From contig NC_087083.1 in the NCBI RefSeq assembly GCF_026151205.1, positions 10,103,460 through 10,167,459 on the forward strand: a stretch of DNA of 64,000 nucleotides. Reading direction: 5' to 3'. The notes beneath the pieces were generated by a model. It had not been told where the DNA came from and made no database searches. It worked only from the letters and a program-made list of their open reading frames with translations. The DNA is from Bolinopsis microptera. Its lineage: Eukaryota > Ctenophora > Tentaculata > Lobata > Bolinopsidae. The position numbers and the translations under genes are program-made. Every line of letters starts with the position of its first letter. Position 1 is the first letter of the stretch. This document shows positions 33,303-44,534 of the stretch, one piece after another.

Positions 33303-33556
33303 CTATTACCTTAATTGCCTGTACTTGACTGTATGGTTAAGAAACTCAATTTAAGGCGAAATACTAGTGAACAGTCCGTACACGTAGTACCAAGATGTTT
33401 GTTGTTGAATTGGAAACTTTAAATTTTAAACCAGTAAAATAATGAGAGTCATATCACGTGTCGTATCTTTTGGTCAACAGAATTTCCCGGTTCACACTTA
33501 ACCAAAGAAAACGGATATAAGAATGTTACGCTACCTCACGTTTGAAGGTTCTGGCC

Positions 33557-33679
33557 TTAATAGCTTTGGCACGTACGTCTCACATCCCTTACTGGGGTCC
33601 CCAGGTAACACATCCCTTGATACGAAAACCCAGTTCCCTGACCCAAAGTCTCCCAGTAGGCAGGATGAGCATTCTCATG
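33557..33679 (-). CDS. Candidate terminal exon, unknown
   Basis: The minus strand has an acceptor-like CAACAGTATAG, then 40 codons including HPAYWETLGQGTGFSYQGMC and YLGTPVRDVRRTCQSY, then TAA. The composition looks protein-like and richer in GC than its surroundings, but I have no partner exon with matching phase and no family match. It could equally be a transposon relic. Confidence 0.25.
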   Translation of the reverse strand, partial: HENAHPAYWETLGQGTGFSYQGMCYLGTPVRDVRRTCQSY

Positions 33680-33894
33680 CTATACTGTTGTGGGCCATCT
33701 AAGTCCAGTCTCTCTTCAAAACAAACAAAAAAACGTGCGCCTCATATTATCATGCCACAGCATTCATAGACAATCATAGTATAGCTTTAAAGATCTTAGT
33801 CAAATACGTGTGAAAAGGGTCCAAAAATGTATCTAAAATTTTAAACATTGTTAGTCAAAAAAGAACCTTTTACGCTTTTAGATATCTCTAATGA

Positions 33895-33935
33895 TCAGGG
33901 TCACGTGATCAGGGTCACGTGATCAGGGTCACGAC
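33895..33935. repeat. Three copies of ATCAGGGTCACGTG
   Basis: It uses the same 14-base core as the larger array at 35.5 kb, 1.5 kb away. A seed or remnant of that array is likely. Confidence 0.85.
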
Positions 33936-34621
33936 TCAACAACATATCACATATTTTTATCAGTGTCAGTTAAACAACTTAAACAAATCCATCAATCAAG
34001 GAAAAGACGTATTCATTATATTCGATTACGGTAGCATTTATCTATACATTGACGGTAAAATGTACAAACTTTGCAATCATAGGTGATTGTCAGTTCATTT
34101 CCTATACCTAATTCTTTTCTTTAATCTTAGTAACTTAATAATAAAAGATGGTTCTGAGTCCATTTCCTATATCTAATGTACCTGATTTTCCCCTTTGATT
34201 GTACCTAATAATGTCTTTCTTTAATCTTAATGATGCTATGTGGTGCTTAATAAATTTCTAAGATTAAGGTTGGAATGACAGTGCACCGTCTTCTATGCTT
34301 AGCAGCTCAGTACGAAAGCCAGACATGCTCCAATAAGGCACAGTATTCAAAAAAAGGGGGGATAAAAATAGAAAAAAGGCACAGCATTCCTCATAGTCAT
34401 CTCGCGTCCGTTATTGGTTGTGAAGAAGTAAAGGTACTGCGATCAATATGAAATTAATTTATCAGAGATATGCTGTTTTCATGACTCCATGATCAATTTC
34501 AATTTTAATTCCAGTGGAGTAACAAAACAAATGATGTCACTATTCATTTTAAAATCATTCATTCCCAGACTGCAGTCAAGTTGATAAAATCTCTCAGAGA
34601 TATCTGAATTCGTGTAAATCA

Positions 34622-35065
34622 ACTTAATAACACCAGAATGTGTGTGTGTCTGTGTGTCTGTGTGTGTGTGTGTGTAATTTCCGAACGGTTATACAAAAAA
34701 AACGGTAATAGTAACGGGACTGGTTTTTTCGGTATAGTGCTGACAAAACTCTGACGAAGCCCATAAGCAAATTTTATAAAAATAAGCCGGTGGTAAGTGG
34801 TTTAATTGATGATTTTGTTCCAGAAATGTGACAAAAATGGATGGGAGAGAGAACGAGGAGGATAACATGTACCGTAATTAGTTTAGCCCCACGTAATACT
34901 ATAAGCTTAGAGCTCACTCTTGCGGCCGCTTTGTTTCAACTGTAGGGAGATTTCATACTTTCATAAGACAGCGTTATGCGTGATATCAAATATATAATGC
35001 GGTTGTATACTTTTACATTGCAACTGTGACAGTAAAGTCCCGGCCGAAGGCACGGGTTACACTAA
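34622..35065 (+). mobile_element. Helitron-like non-autonomous element, copy 3
   Basis: It starts AACTTAATAACACCAGAATG, then a (TG)n tract in place of (CTGT)n, then AATTTCCGAACGG and AAAACGGTAATAG as in copies 1 and 2. It ends TCCCGGCCGAAGGC followed by CGGGTTACACTAA. The hairpin has one mismatch, so it is diverged. Confidence 0.5.
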
Positions 35066-35467
35066 AAGTGTAAATAACTTAATAAAAGTACCTTAATATC
35101 AATGATATAACTGTTATATTTAAGTTATAATGCCTCACTCCACTAGTATAATAGATATCAAACGTGAACGAAGCCAAAAGAATTAAAGTTTTTTTAGATA
35201 TCATTGAGCATAAGCAGTGATACAACGTATCTCGGGATGATCCGCAGAGTCTCGACTAGTTTCGGCTTACCGCCATCAACAGGATCGATGAATCATCTAG
35301 CGGGAAATTTGAAATCAATTATCAATAAACAACATTCCGAAAGTATAAAAGTAAAATTCAAAAGAAAAAGTCAGTAGGAAAATGTACGAAGTAGGTAATG
35401 TAAAAAAGAATTAAAGTACCACGGTTGCCACTGTGGTGTGTGATAATAGCCCGCTATCCGGACGTGG

Positions 35468-36136
35468 AAATCAGCGCAACATGGGGTCACGTGATCAGGG
35501 TCACGTGGAAATCAGCGTAACATGGGGTCACGTGATCAGGGTCACGTGGAAATCAGCGTAACATGGGGTCACGTGATCAGGGTCACGTGGAAATCAGCGT
35601 AACATGGGGTCACGTGATCAGGGCCACGTGGAAATCAGCGTAACATGAGGTCACGTGATCAGGGTCACGTGGAAATCAGCGTAACATGGGGTCACGTGTT
35701 CAGGGTCACGTGGAAATCAGCGTAACATGGGGTCACGTGATCAGGGTCACGTGGAAATCAGGATAATATGGGGTCACGTGATCAGGGTCACGTGGAAATC
35801 AGCGTAACATGGGGTCACGTTATCAGGGTCACGTGGAAATCAGCGTAACATGGGGTCACGTGATCAGGGTCACGTGGAAATCAGCGTAACATGGGGTCAC
35901 GTGTTCAGGGTCACGTGGAAATCAGCGTAACATGGGGTCACGTGTTCAGGGTCACGTGGAAATCAGGATAACATGGGGTCACGTGATCAGGGTCACGTGG
36001 AAATCAGCGTAACATGGGGTCACGTGTTCAGGGTCACGTGGAAATCAGCGTAACATGGGGTCACGTGTTCAGGGTCACGTGGAAATCAGGATAACATGGG
36101 GTCACGTGATCAGGGTCACGTGGAAATCAGCGTAAC
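35468..36136. repeat. 42-bp minisatellite with paired CACGTG sites
   Basis: About 16 tandem units contain GGGTCACGTGATCAGGGTCA and CGTGGAAATCAGCGTAACAT. Most units carry two CACGTG E-boxes, some changed to CACGTGTT or CACGTTAT contexts. Three variant units with AGGATAA instead of AGCGTAA recur at intervals, indicating block duplication. Confidence 0.95.
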
Positions 36137-36139
36137 GTG

Positions 36140-38160
36140 GAGGCTTAAATCTTTACATAATATATCGCTGTGCTGGTAACCAACTTATTATTACAATAGA
36201 TATTTTAACGTGTGTATGAATTGCGCGATCTTTGTGTTTTAGGAGTGCGTTTTATCTCAATAAGATGTTTGTTTACACATATTATGCAAACTTTATGCAG
36301 TCATCCTTTGAAAATTTTACACTTAATAAAAATATTTTACTTAAAAATATTTGTTTAAGTAAAAAGTAAATCAATGTAATTGGTTGGCACGTGGTTTCCG
36401 AGACCAGTACACTTGATGGGCTTAATAATAAATTACTCATTAGCGTTATATTGACATTAAATTTAATGGAAATGTAAACATAAAAAATTCAACATAAGAA
36501 GAACAACTTGAACAAATGCTAAAATTGAGGAAGAATAAGATTGAACTGGATCTGGGTATGTTATCATCAATTAACTCGTAATTAACTTATAATTAGTGGT
36601 AATAAGGCAACTTTACAGGAAACGTTTGCTTGATCAGTTGCCGTATTAAGTTATAACTAAATTAAACCCACGGCTAAACTGCGCCAATTCAGTTTGTTAT
36701 TTGGCTCATATACAGTACTAATGTGATATAGATGGAATAAATATTGGATCAGTTGTTGTTTTCCCGGAAAAAAGGCATCAAAAAAGGTGTTTGACCGGGA
36801 CAATACGAAAAGGTTACAATTGCAGTACTGATTTATTAAGTTTTAAACTAAAATTCGGATCAATATATTTGTAACATAATCATTCCAATTATATTATCCA
36901 CCATTTACACTTGAAATTTAACAGCTTTTACTATTTATAATGAAATCGTGATAGATAGAAGTACAATGTCTATAGATGTTGCGACAGATAAAACTGTTGC
37001 TGTGTGCCACCAGGATCCAAGTTATGAACAAGCTATATAATAAACAACAACTCTGAAGAAACACCTTTCCGTAAAGTACACTGATCTTCATATAACGTGA
37101 CACATTACAACATGTTAATGCGCCATAATTGCTGAGGAAACGATTGCGATATTTCGTCGGAGGTATAATTAATAATTATGTTTATTAACATAATTATTAA
37201 CTAGGTATATCTTAATAAATATGTTTTGTTTATTAATATAATTACTTATTATATCTTAATAAATTTGTTTTGTTTATAAACATAACTACTAACTATATCT
37301 TAATTAATAATTATGTTTATTAACATAATTACTAACTATATCTTCGACGAAACTAATGGATACTTTATGATTATCAGACAGCTCAGCTGTTGGTGTAAAC
37401 AAATTTAATATTTATCAACACATTTGATATATTTAAATTTAACATTTATTAACTCGATTTGTTGGACGATACCTTCTATTGCAACTGTAACTTTTATAAC
37501 GTTTCAACAGCTAAACAGCTAACTACAGAAATACGACTAAGTCGTGGTTTAAGCTCTTCACTTTATATTTCACTATTTCACTATTATGATTAAAGGAGTT
37601 CAAAATTAAACATATTGTTTTATTGAACTTTAAATTAAATTGACAGGTGGATCGGTTATTAGAGATTCGACAACAATGCCTGTCAGTTTCACAGCTGTTG
37701 AAAAGATACTGATAAATATTCAAAGTCAATCAGTCCTTGAATAATCATTATATTCCAAAATAAATCTATTTGCTATTACATACAGTTGGTTTTTATACCA
37801 TGACATGGCAATATCTCTTACTTTAACCAACTTGGCTGTAAAGCCCACAACGCAATTAGTATCTTTATAATTAGAGAGAACGAACCTCTGCCCTCAAAAT
37901 AAATAAATAAAATAAAAATATAAAATAAATAAAATAAAATAACAGAGTACTTAACCCTTTTAATACCACGTCCAATAATCACACAACAAAATTAATCATA
38001 TTCACACATTTTCGACTCACTTGTGAGAAAGAGCTAATGAAGAATGTTTGTAAAACCCCGATTAACCGCGGAGTTTGGGGAAAAGGAAACATCCGCGGTA
38101 AATTAAAATCGGGGTTCTCGGTAAATCTGGGTTGTACACTGTACGAATAACCAATTAACT
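36140..38160. other. AT-rich stretch, no gene seen
   Basis: It holds diverged direct repeats built on TATGTTTATTAACATAATTA at 37175-37340 and a partial repeat (CCGCGGTAAATTAAAATCGG) at 38050-38125 related to 62.08-62.24 kb. No exon with paired splice sites was found. Confidence 0.4.
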
Positions 38161-38165
38161 AATAA

Positions 38166-38324
38166 CTAACTTGTGAGGAAGAGGTTGAAGAGTGTTTGTG
38201 ACATTCCAGTAGGAAGATATTCAGGACCGTGACCTGCACCGCTGAACGCAATCTCCAGATCACGTTCGTCACACTGAACTGGGACGGTGAACGCTCCGTA
38301 CTTTATCTTTTCCCGGGGTCTCAT
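38166..38324 (-). CDS. Gene B, exon 2
   Basis: The acceptor TTTTCACCTAG is followed by 52 codons and TAG. The other two frames meet stops early, while this one reads REKIKYGAFTVPVQCDERDL and continues with EIAFSGAGHGPEYLPTGM. That looks like folded protein, with alternating hydrophobic residues and a GAGHGPEY loop. The stop overlaps a fair donor (ACAA|GTTAGT), so a longer isoform is possible. Confidence 0.5.
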   Translation of the reverse strand: MRPREKIKYGAFTVPVQCDERDLEIAFSGAGHGPEYLPTGMSQTLFNLFLTS

Positions 38325-38625
38325 CTAGGTGAAAATTGTAATACATCGAAGTTTAATAACACCACTATTAAGATAAACTTATACTCAGTAGTGTTAAGTC
38401 ATACCAAAAATGTACCCGAGTAATTGGTAAGGACTGATCAGTGATCACTGATGACAACAAATTTTAGATAGAAATTAGACTTATATTGCATTATCCATAG
38501 AAAATTGGACCAATATCCTTGCATCGAAGATTGGCTGATTAGTAAAATATTATATTTCATTTGTTTTGAGTGAATAAGTTAAATTACCATATAATTGTTA
38601 TCATTTAATTACTTGAAAAACGTAC

Positions 38626-38748
38626 CCTCGTTTGTTGTTGATCCCTGGGAATCTTAAAACTTCCTTCCTCCATGTTCAGGGCTGTCCTAACTTTTATTGA
38701 AAATCTATTTGCCGGTTTCCGACCTCCGTTAGCACTTTTCTTATCCAT
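38626..38748 (-). CDS. Gene B, exon 1: small unknown protein, 93 residues
   Basis: Two minus-strand exons (38626-38748 and 38166-38324) join in phase 0. This one starts MDKKSANGGRKPANRFSIKV and ends at ACGAGG|GTACGT. The protein is basic at the start, with a KIPRDQQQTR end. The ATG has AAA immediately before it and there is no usable acceptor close upstream in the needed phase, so I take it as the start. It lies between genes A and C on the same strand. I do not recognise it. It may be a separate gene or the start of a larger gene if the second exon splices on at GTTAGT. Confidence 0.5.
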
Positions 38749-39216
38749 TTTGAAGTCGTGGTTGGTTCTTCTTAAATTATTGAAATGTTTTTAATAATAT
38801 GGAGGCGAGTCCTTTGACTATAAATTTGAAAGCGGACTTGTTTAATGTAATACTACTAATAAGGAACTAAAGACAAATTCACCGAATAAACGATTTTTAA
38901 AACGAATAGAATTAACATGGAACTTTGATAATTTCCAAGCGGAACTATCTAGCATTCTCAGCACACGTGTTCTAAATCAATTTTCAAATACGTCAGAAAC
39001 AAAGGCAGTTATCAGGAAATCAATACTATTTCATGACAATATCAATCGCAATGTGAATATACATATAATAGTTAATGATAACAATTACAAAAGGCACAAG
39101 CAAATTAATGTGAGAAAATATTTTTTATACTATATGATTCACGGATCTCATTGTCTTGAAATCAACCAGACAGCTTGTCTACGTCAATTGCACCGTTAAT
39201 AAACGCACTGTGATTA

Positions 39217-39371
39217 TCTCCAATAATTTAGTAAAATTGACGACAAATTAGATATGCAAGGAATATAAACGTCGACTGGTACTGATGTAGTGAACAGTTT
39301 CCCCAGCACTAGCGTGGAACCAAATCGACGCCGCTGAGAAACAGCGGTAAGATTTCCTGCTGCTTGTATAT
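39217..39371 (-). CDS. Weak candidate exon of gene A
   Basis: An acceptor-like ATCTACAG would fit phase 1 after gene A exon 6 and open IQAAGNLTAVSQRRRF, then GSTLVLGKLFTTSVP. No convincing donor follows before the stop. Included because the phase fits and the stretch is GC-richer than its flanks. Confidence 0.2.
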
Positions 39372-39967
39372 CTGTAGATATAATGATCTTGTGCCGGCGC
39401 AAAGTTATTATGATGTTTAACTTGTAAACCCGTTTGACGGACGCCTAATTAGATAATAGAGTAATAGGTTTAATATGTTAAAAGCCGATTTCGCCATTTG
39501 CAAAATAATTTAACTAATGATCAACCGACCTATTACCGAAAATGGAAGAACATTGAATGATGGGGTAAAAGGCTATAGTTATACCGCGCCTATTTCGATT
39601 CTAACTAGACGCTTTTAATTATGTTCACGTAATTATTGTAAACCCATACAATAAGCTTATTGATTTGTGTTGGAGTATTATACCCGTTTTTTAATGAGTA
39701 ACTTTTTTAAAGATTTTTGAATTTGAGTGAAACTAAAATATATTGGTCATTTTTTTCCTACTCCTAGTTCCTACTCAGTGAAAGCAAGACAGCACTCTGC
39801 ATCAATGGCCATGGCAGATTGCCAAGAAAGGGAAATCTGTTTTTGGGCTAATGCCAGCACATATTATCATGAAATCATGGTTCAAAAAACAAACAAAACA
39901 AACATGTGCAGAGACACAAATCGTCCGCGTTATAAATCTCTACTATAATTCAGAGTATTGTTTTTGT

Positions 39968-40835
39968 ACACTGTACGACCGCCCACGTGCAAATCAGACG
40001 AGAAATAGGAAGTTGCGTAGTTACTATCGTAACGAGGATTGTTACACGCACGTGCACGTGCAATGATTGTTTTAACGTCATTTTGATCAGTTTTGTTGAT
40101 ATTACGCCGTGTTTAGTACGAGCAACATTTTAATCGGCTGTATCTTCGGTTGTGTAGGATATTTTTTGACTCGATTTAAACTTACCAACAAAAAATACTA
40201 TCAGCTTCCTCCCTGTGACCATGGGTTTTCTAGTCTATATTATATTTCAAAGAATTCTCTTTGTACGACCGCCCACGTGCAAATCAGACGAAAAATATGA
40301 ACTTGCGTAGTAACCATGGTAGCGAGGGTTATTACACGCACGTGCACGTGCAATTATTGTTTTAACGTCATTTTTATCGGTTTTGTTGATATTACGTTGT
40401 GTTTAGTACGAACAATATTTTAATTGGCTGTATCTTCAGTTTTGTAGGATATTTTTTTACGCAATTTAAACTTACTAACAAAAAATACTATTAGCTTCCT
40501 CCCTGTGACCACGGGTTTTCTAATCTTACTTATAATTCAGAGAATTCTTTTTGTACAATGTTTGAACACTGTACGACCGCCCACGTGCAAATAAGGTAAA
40601 AAGCAAAAGGTTGCAAAATAACCATGGTAACGAGGGTTATTACACGCACGTGCACTTGCAAAGATTGGCAAACGGCATTTTTATCGATTTTGTTGATATT
40701 ACGTTGTGTTTATTGCGAGCAACATTTTAATCGGCTGTATCTTCGGTTGAGTAGGATATTTTTTGACTCGATCTAAACTTACTAACAAAAAATACTATTA
40801 GCTTCCTCCCTGTGACCACGGGTTTTCTAGTATAA
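39968..40835. repeat. About 290-300 bp tandem repeat, three copies
   Basis: Units start near GTACGACCGCCCACGTGCAA (39973, 40264, 40571) and end with CTTCCTCCCTGTGACCA and GGGTTTTCTA. Each contains TTACACGCACGTGCAC, rich in CACGTG-like sites. Copies differ by about 10 percent. No coding sequence is shared by all three. Confidence 0.85.
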
Positions 40836-41211
40836 TTATAATATAACAAAATGCTATTTTGATCGAGATACCAAGCGTTAGTAAGCAGTCAAGCTATAAT
40901 TGATAACTAATGGTTCTTGCGGAGGCCATTATAAACCTTGATTTGCTTCCGTTAAACGTGACAACTGCTGGTACGTTCATTACATTATAAAGTTATAAAT
41001 ATAAACAGTTTTTAACATGAATAAAGAGGGGTCAAGCACAAAGTTGCTTGTCCCGCGTTATTAATCCCATCACAACAGATTTCCAAACAGTAACAAGTTG
41101 ATAAACGCTATAATATCACCTAATTTGAAACGTAACAGTTATAAAGTTATAACTTCACTTAATATCACACCTATAACCATTAATTATAGATTCACCCAAT
41201 TTCACACTTAC

Positions 41212-41379
41212 CAGTATTCTCATTCTTCAGCATCAGCCTCAACTTTGCCATTTGCTCCGGGGTAGTATTCTTCCCATTAGCTTTCCTAGCCTGTACCCTC
41301 CACATGATATTAAGGTCGGTAGCATCAGCAGTAGGGGCTCCTACACCTGATGGGGGACCAGCTGTGATTTTTGGCCAGT
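41212..41379 (-). CDS. Gene A, exon 6
   Basis: The acceptor TTGAAGTAAAG fits phase 1; the exon ends ACTG|GTAAGTG in phase 1. It encodes WPKITAGPPSGVGAPTADAT, then DLNIMWRVQARKANGKNTTP and EQMAKLRLKNENT. The final 25 residues look like an amphipathic helix. The next exon must start in phase 1 and lies somewhere below 41.2 kb; candidates are weak. Confidence 0.7.
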
Positions 41380-41490
41380 CTTTACTTCAAAATATACATT
41401 ATTATAAATACAAAATTAATACTTAAAGAAATAAAAAATACATTAAGAGGCAAAACATACATAAATAAGTAAAAATACATAAAGAACTAC

Positions 41491-41796
41491 CTCGTCCGGC
41501 TTTATTCCACAAATCCTTACTGCTGTTCTTTTTGTTTATTTGTTGAGGTGTTTTCATGGGCGTGCCGGGCACGCGCACAGGTATATTGGGCACGCGCGCA
41601 GGTCTGTGACCTGGCAAAGGTCCTAATGTGTCCAGCTCCATTTCTTGGCGATTATCCGATTTGTTTCGTATCGAGTTGTTGAAGGAAGGAGGCCTGGGTT
41701 GTGACTTTTTTTGTGATTTCTCAGATTGGATACGTTTGTCCTTTTCGAATTGTTCCCATTCTGCGGCTATTTGCCGTTCTTTGGCAGGAGAAATTC
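41491..41796 (-). CDS. Gene A, exon 5 (charged helix and RVP repeats)
   Basis: The acceptor TTTTCCCTCAG is strong and fits phase 1. The 306-base exon encodes SPAKERQIAAEWEQFEKDKR (charged helix), a Ser/Pro/Asn stretch, LGPLPGHRPARVPNIPVRVP and KKNSSKDLWNKAGR, ending G|GTAGTT. It is the longest and best-supported exon, the only open frame that links both neighbours. Two RVP-type repeats suggest short linear motifs. Confidence 0.75.
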
Positions 41797-42484
41797 CTGA
41801 GGGAAAATTAATTTGTTATACTAAAGAAGTTATAGTCGGTATGTTTAAAATATTGCATCTAATACTTGTTATACCTATAGCACTTGTATTTGAGTGTAGC
41901 AATTATACAATTATAAATGCGTGCCATTGTTCTTGTTTTACCATTTCAGCTTTTGTTTTGCACGTTTATCACAGCTTACAATAAAAACACCTGGACCCCC
42001 ACATAATATTCACCGTATTAATCTCTTTTCCTCCAAGCCAAACTGTACGGTTAATCGAGGTTTTATTGTACCAATGTATAATCATAATCTAAAAATTAGT
42101 TTAACAAATATGAGCTGGATTCAGTGAATTTAAACGTGTTCATCAATATTTGCTATTTACTGAGCGATGTAATTCTAACGAAAAGTAGATTGAGGACGTG
42201 TTTATTGGCTGATCTTTAAAACATAGCTACGACTAGTGATCAGTACAAAATGATGAGTCTGACAGACGCCAGATCCAGCCCATGACATGTGCCATGTAGT
42301 TATCTTTCACAAAAGCATGATTGAGGGCGGTATATCCCAAAATATATCTCGTGTTACCTATTTACCCACTTATACCTTTTTACCTATCTAGTCGAGTTTT
42401 TATACTGTCATGTGTCCTCAAATATGGATATTTCAAAAATGTATATTTCATTATTTCTATTTTCCTTTACTTTCCTAACCAACT

Positions 42485-43212
42485 CCCCCATTTACCTATC
42501 CTATTAACCTATTAACCTATTAACCTATTTACCTATTTACCTATTTACCTATTTACCTATTTACCTATTTACCTATTTACCTATTTACCTATTTACCTAT
42601 TTACCTATTTACCTATTCACCTGTTTACCTATTTACCTATTTACCTATTTACCTATTTACCTATGTACATATTTACCTATTTACCTATTTACCTATTTAC
42701 CTATTTACCTATTTACCTATTTACCTATTTACCTATTTACCTATTTACCTATTTACCTATTTACCTATTTACCTATTTACCTATTTACCTATTTACCTAT
42801 TTACCTATTTACCTATTTACATATTTACATATTTACCTATTTACCTATTTACCTATTTACCTATTTACATATTTACCTATTTATCTATTTACCTCTTTAC
42901 TTATTTACCTATTCACCTATTTATCTATTTACCTATTTATCTATTTACCTATTTACCTATTTACATATTTACATATTTAAATATTTACCTATTTACCTAT
43001 TTATCTATTTACCTATTTATCTATTTACCTATTTACCTATTTACATATTTACATATTTACATATTTACCTATTTACATATTTACCTATTTATCTATTTAC
43101 CTATTCACACATTTACCCATTTACCTATTTACCTATTTACCTATTTACCTATTTACCTATTTACCTATTTACCTATTTACCCATTTACCTATTTACCTAT
43201 TTACCTACTCAC
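42485..43212. repeat. 8-bp microsatellite (TTACCTAT)n at a splice donor
   Basis: About 90 units with TTACATAT and TTATCTAT variants. On the gene strand each unit is AGGTAAAT, so it resembles a 5' splice site. The array starts within eight bases of the real donor of gene A exon 4. Confidence 0.97.
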
Positions 43213-43335
43213 CTATTTTAGGTAGTGGGGTAGATGTCATTCCCCGGACAATAGCAGACCCAACTCTAGCAGCAACACTTTGTCTTCTTCTGGGTGGTTG
43301 ACTTTGTGATGTTCTGGAAGATTGAGAAGGTGAAA
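43213..43335 (-). CDS. Gene A, exon 4
   Basis: The acceptor CAACTTGAG fits phase 1, and the exon ends AATAG|GTGAGT in phase 1. It encodes SPSQSSRTSQSQPPRRRQSV, then ARVGSAIVRGMTSTPLPKI. A second acceptor TCAATCTTCCAG inside the exon has a better pyrimidine tract and would fit directly from exon 2 (phase 2), skipping micro-exon 3. The donor is followed at once by the 8-bp array. Confidence 0.65.
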
Positions 43336-43410
43336 CTCAAGTTGAGGATGGAGGGGATCAGGAATAACAAACTGTATCAGGAATAACGCATCTAAGAATG
43401 CCATACTTAC

Positions 43411-43433
43411 GATTGTTTTGGTAGGTAGTGGTC
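43411..43433 (-). CDS. Gene A, micro-exon 3 (23 bases)
   Basis: It lies between TAATCAAG and C|GTAAGTAT and encodes PTTTYQNN. It converts phase 2 to phase 1, exactly what exons 2 and 4 need. The acceptor lacks a strong pyrimidine tract, so the exon may be skipped in some transcripts, which would break the frame unless exon 4 uses its alternative acceptor CTTCCAG (43300s). Confidence 0.45.
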
Positions 43434-43557
43434 CTTGATTAGCTTATGAATAATTATTTGATGCTAATTCACATTGAGAAACCTTGAATAAGCTTCAATG
43501 CATTATTGCTCGGCCTTACGAGATCTATCGAAATCTGTGGAATTAGGGAGAACTTAC

Positions 43558-43666
43558 GGTTTATTTCTTGAGAGGCTGTTATTGGATTCGGAGCTCAGTT
43601 TCCTGCCAGAAGTGTTCCCTACAGATCCTGTGTCTGACTTTCTCTTCAGTAACCCTGATATTGGCC
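43558..43666 (-). CDS. Gene A, exon 2
   Basis: The acceptor ACATGCTAG fits phase 1; the exon ends AAACC|GTAAGT in phase 2. It encodes PISGLLKRKSDTGSVG and a Ser/Asn-rich tail ending SLSRNK. The intron before it is 5.3 kb and consists mostly of the 33-bp array. Confidence 0.7.
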
Positions 43667-44534
43667 CTAGCATGTGATAATTTAAGTAGTTGATGAGAAT
43701 GCTGATACGAGTAATTGATAATTTATAGATAACAGTAATTTAAAGATAACAGCAATTTATAGACAGCAGTAATTGATAGATAACAGTAATTTAAAGATAA
43801 CAGTAATTCGTATTCACCATTTGAAATTAATTTATGGTTAGAATCGAAATTGAAGCTGCACCCGGTAATCGGCCCTTTTTTTGGACGGAACAAACTATTT
43901 TATGGCCCTTTAAATTGTGGGCAGGGAAGGTGAAATTAAAAAACTTGTTACAAGTTTTATCCTGATAGCTTTTTAATAATTTAAAATCATCGGAGATAAA
44001 TCAAGGCCTCTTACTTTTAAGAAAAGGGCGCAACTTCAAGGTTAGTTGGTTGCAATTCAGCTCAATCAAAGAGCAATATAAACGAACTTCGAAGGGTTGA
44101 ACCGATCAATTGTTCAAACAACACCGGTCATGGCGGTAGTCTTAGTTTCGAATGTCCCAAAAAAAAGCCTACAATAAAGAATTTGGTACGAGCCTGGATA
44201 ATAGATTGCAATAGGCTAAATAAAAAATAACCGTGTAGTCCAGCAAACTACTTAAAGTAAAATGTTACAGTACAGACTTCCGTAGGATTTGAAAAGCTAC
44301 TGCTTTAAATCTTTAAACAATTGAAATATTATAGCATTAATTATTGATTCATAACTTCATTACATATGTTATCCTTTTAGAACTGAAATTGTTTTATTGC
44401 TTTGTCTTACTTTCCGGGCAGTAATTGAAAGGCATTTTGGTATAAAGTAGCCCAATAGCATTCAAGCTTAAATTCTTTAAATCCAAAATTAGGATGACAA
44501 TGGACAATCAAAATTATGAGAGGACAAAATTGTA

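Noticed and set aside
42663-42980. Membrane-protein-like frame (YLPIYLFT repeats)
   Set aside because: It is a translation of (TTACCTAT)n, not a transporter.
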